NCBI RefSeq assembly: GCF_029581575.1
Contig: NZ_CP089975.1
Coordinates: 1,612,001 to 1,676,000 of the forward strand
DNA from: Moraxella nasibovis
GTDB lineage: Bacteria > Pseudomonadota > Gammaproteobacteria > Pseudomonadales > Moraxellaceae
Length of the DNA: 64,000 nucleotides
Direction: 5' to 3'
Below, piece by piece: positions 63,882 to 64,000 of this stretch. The notes under the pieces are model-generated. The model worked only from the letters and a program-made list of their open reading frames with translations, had not been told where the DNA came from and made no database searches. The translations under genes were made by a program, and so were the position numbers. Each line of letters begins with the position of its first letter. The first letter of the stretch is position 1.

Positions 63882-64000
63882 GGGTTTTTTATAAAAATTA
63901 GAATTTGACCTGCTAAAATCTTAGCCTAGAAAGGCAAAAAATTTTCGCCCCGCAAGCCTACGCACTCACGCAAGGCATGTTGAATTAACATTCAAACACT

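Noticed and set aside
1..64000. CRISPR array, complete insertion sequence, rRNA genes or an intact prophage
   Set aside because: No regularly spaced repeats, no transposase or integrase frame and no rRNA sequence were seen. Only a phage-type fragment at 27.4-28.9 kb is present.

Overview
The window looks like chromosomal DNA of a Moraxella-type gammaproteobacterium (family Moraxellaceae). The evidence is the core gene content and order (ileS-lspA-fkpB, rlmE/yhbY, lgt-thyA, epmB/efp, cmoA-yqhA-cmoB), a UbiM-type ubiquinone hydroxylase, a Slam/surface-lipoprotein pair and long poly-G tracts of the kind used for phase variation in Moraxella and Neisseria. The species cannot be fixed from this sequence alone.

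Layout. 1-5300: rpsU (partial), a small lipoprotein, a DUF808 membrane protein, an SDR protein, an LNB/DUF4105 protein and ampD. 5300-9400: an AT-rich islet with a small secreted protein, an acidic partner and an ORF remnant, then a 985-residue BapA/RTX-like adhesin with an in-frame G10 tract. 9600-15600: murJ, a small conserved protein, ferredoxin, an AGCS symporter with a terminator hairpin in its leader, and a uracil permease. 15700-22700: ileS (with a GNAT acetyltransferase domain inside the editing domain) and lspA, then a surface lipoprotein and its Slam transporter lying between lspA and fkpB. 22700-31800: an acyltransferase, ftsH, rlmE, yhbY, a DOMON-like protein, a phage-type gene fragment, a CHAP protein, dciA and lpxC. 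31900-41960: tRNA-Val(GAC), epmB/efp, a SPOR protein, DUF2788, cmoB-yqhA-cmoA, msrA and smc. 42000-45050: a three-gene Zorya type II phage-defence operon. 45080-56480: tauE-like, birA, coaX, MAPEG, OsmC, rppH, lgt, thyA, a broken membrane-protein gene, a DUF4442 protein, folA, apbE and ubiM. 56490-63900: an ABC importer with two tandem substrate-binding lipoproteins, a lipoprotein, cmoM and rsmE.

Two observations stand out. First, the Zorya operon (zorA-zorB-zorE) has a G10 tract lying exactly between a perfect -35 box (TTGACA) and a near-perfect -10 box (TAAAAT). The spacer is 18 nt with ten G and would be the optimal 17 nt with nine. This is the architecture of known phase-variable promoters such as Neisseria porA, so an anti-phage defence system appears to be switched or tuned by slipped-strand mispairing. 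Second, isoleucyl-tRNA synthetase carries an apparently complete, in-frame, AT-rich GNAT domain of about 165 residues within its CP1 editing domain.

Other accessory features are the phase-variable adhesin, the Slam/lipoprotein cargo pair, a palindromic repeat that adds about 25 residues to BirA, and decayed genes at 27.4-28.9 kb and 51.6-52.0 kb. The rest is ordinary housekeeping. All three genes of the cmo5U/mcmo5U tRNA modification branch (cmoA, cmoB, cmoM) are present.
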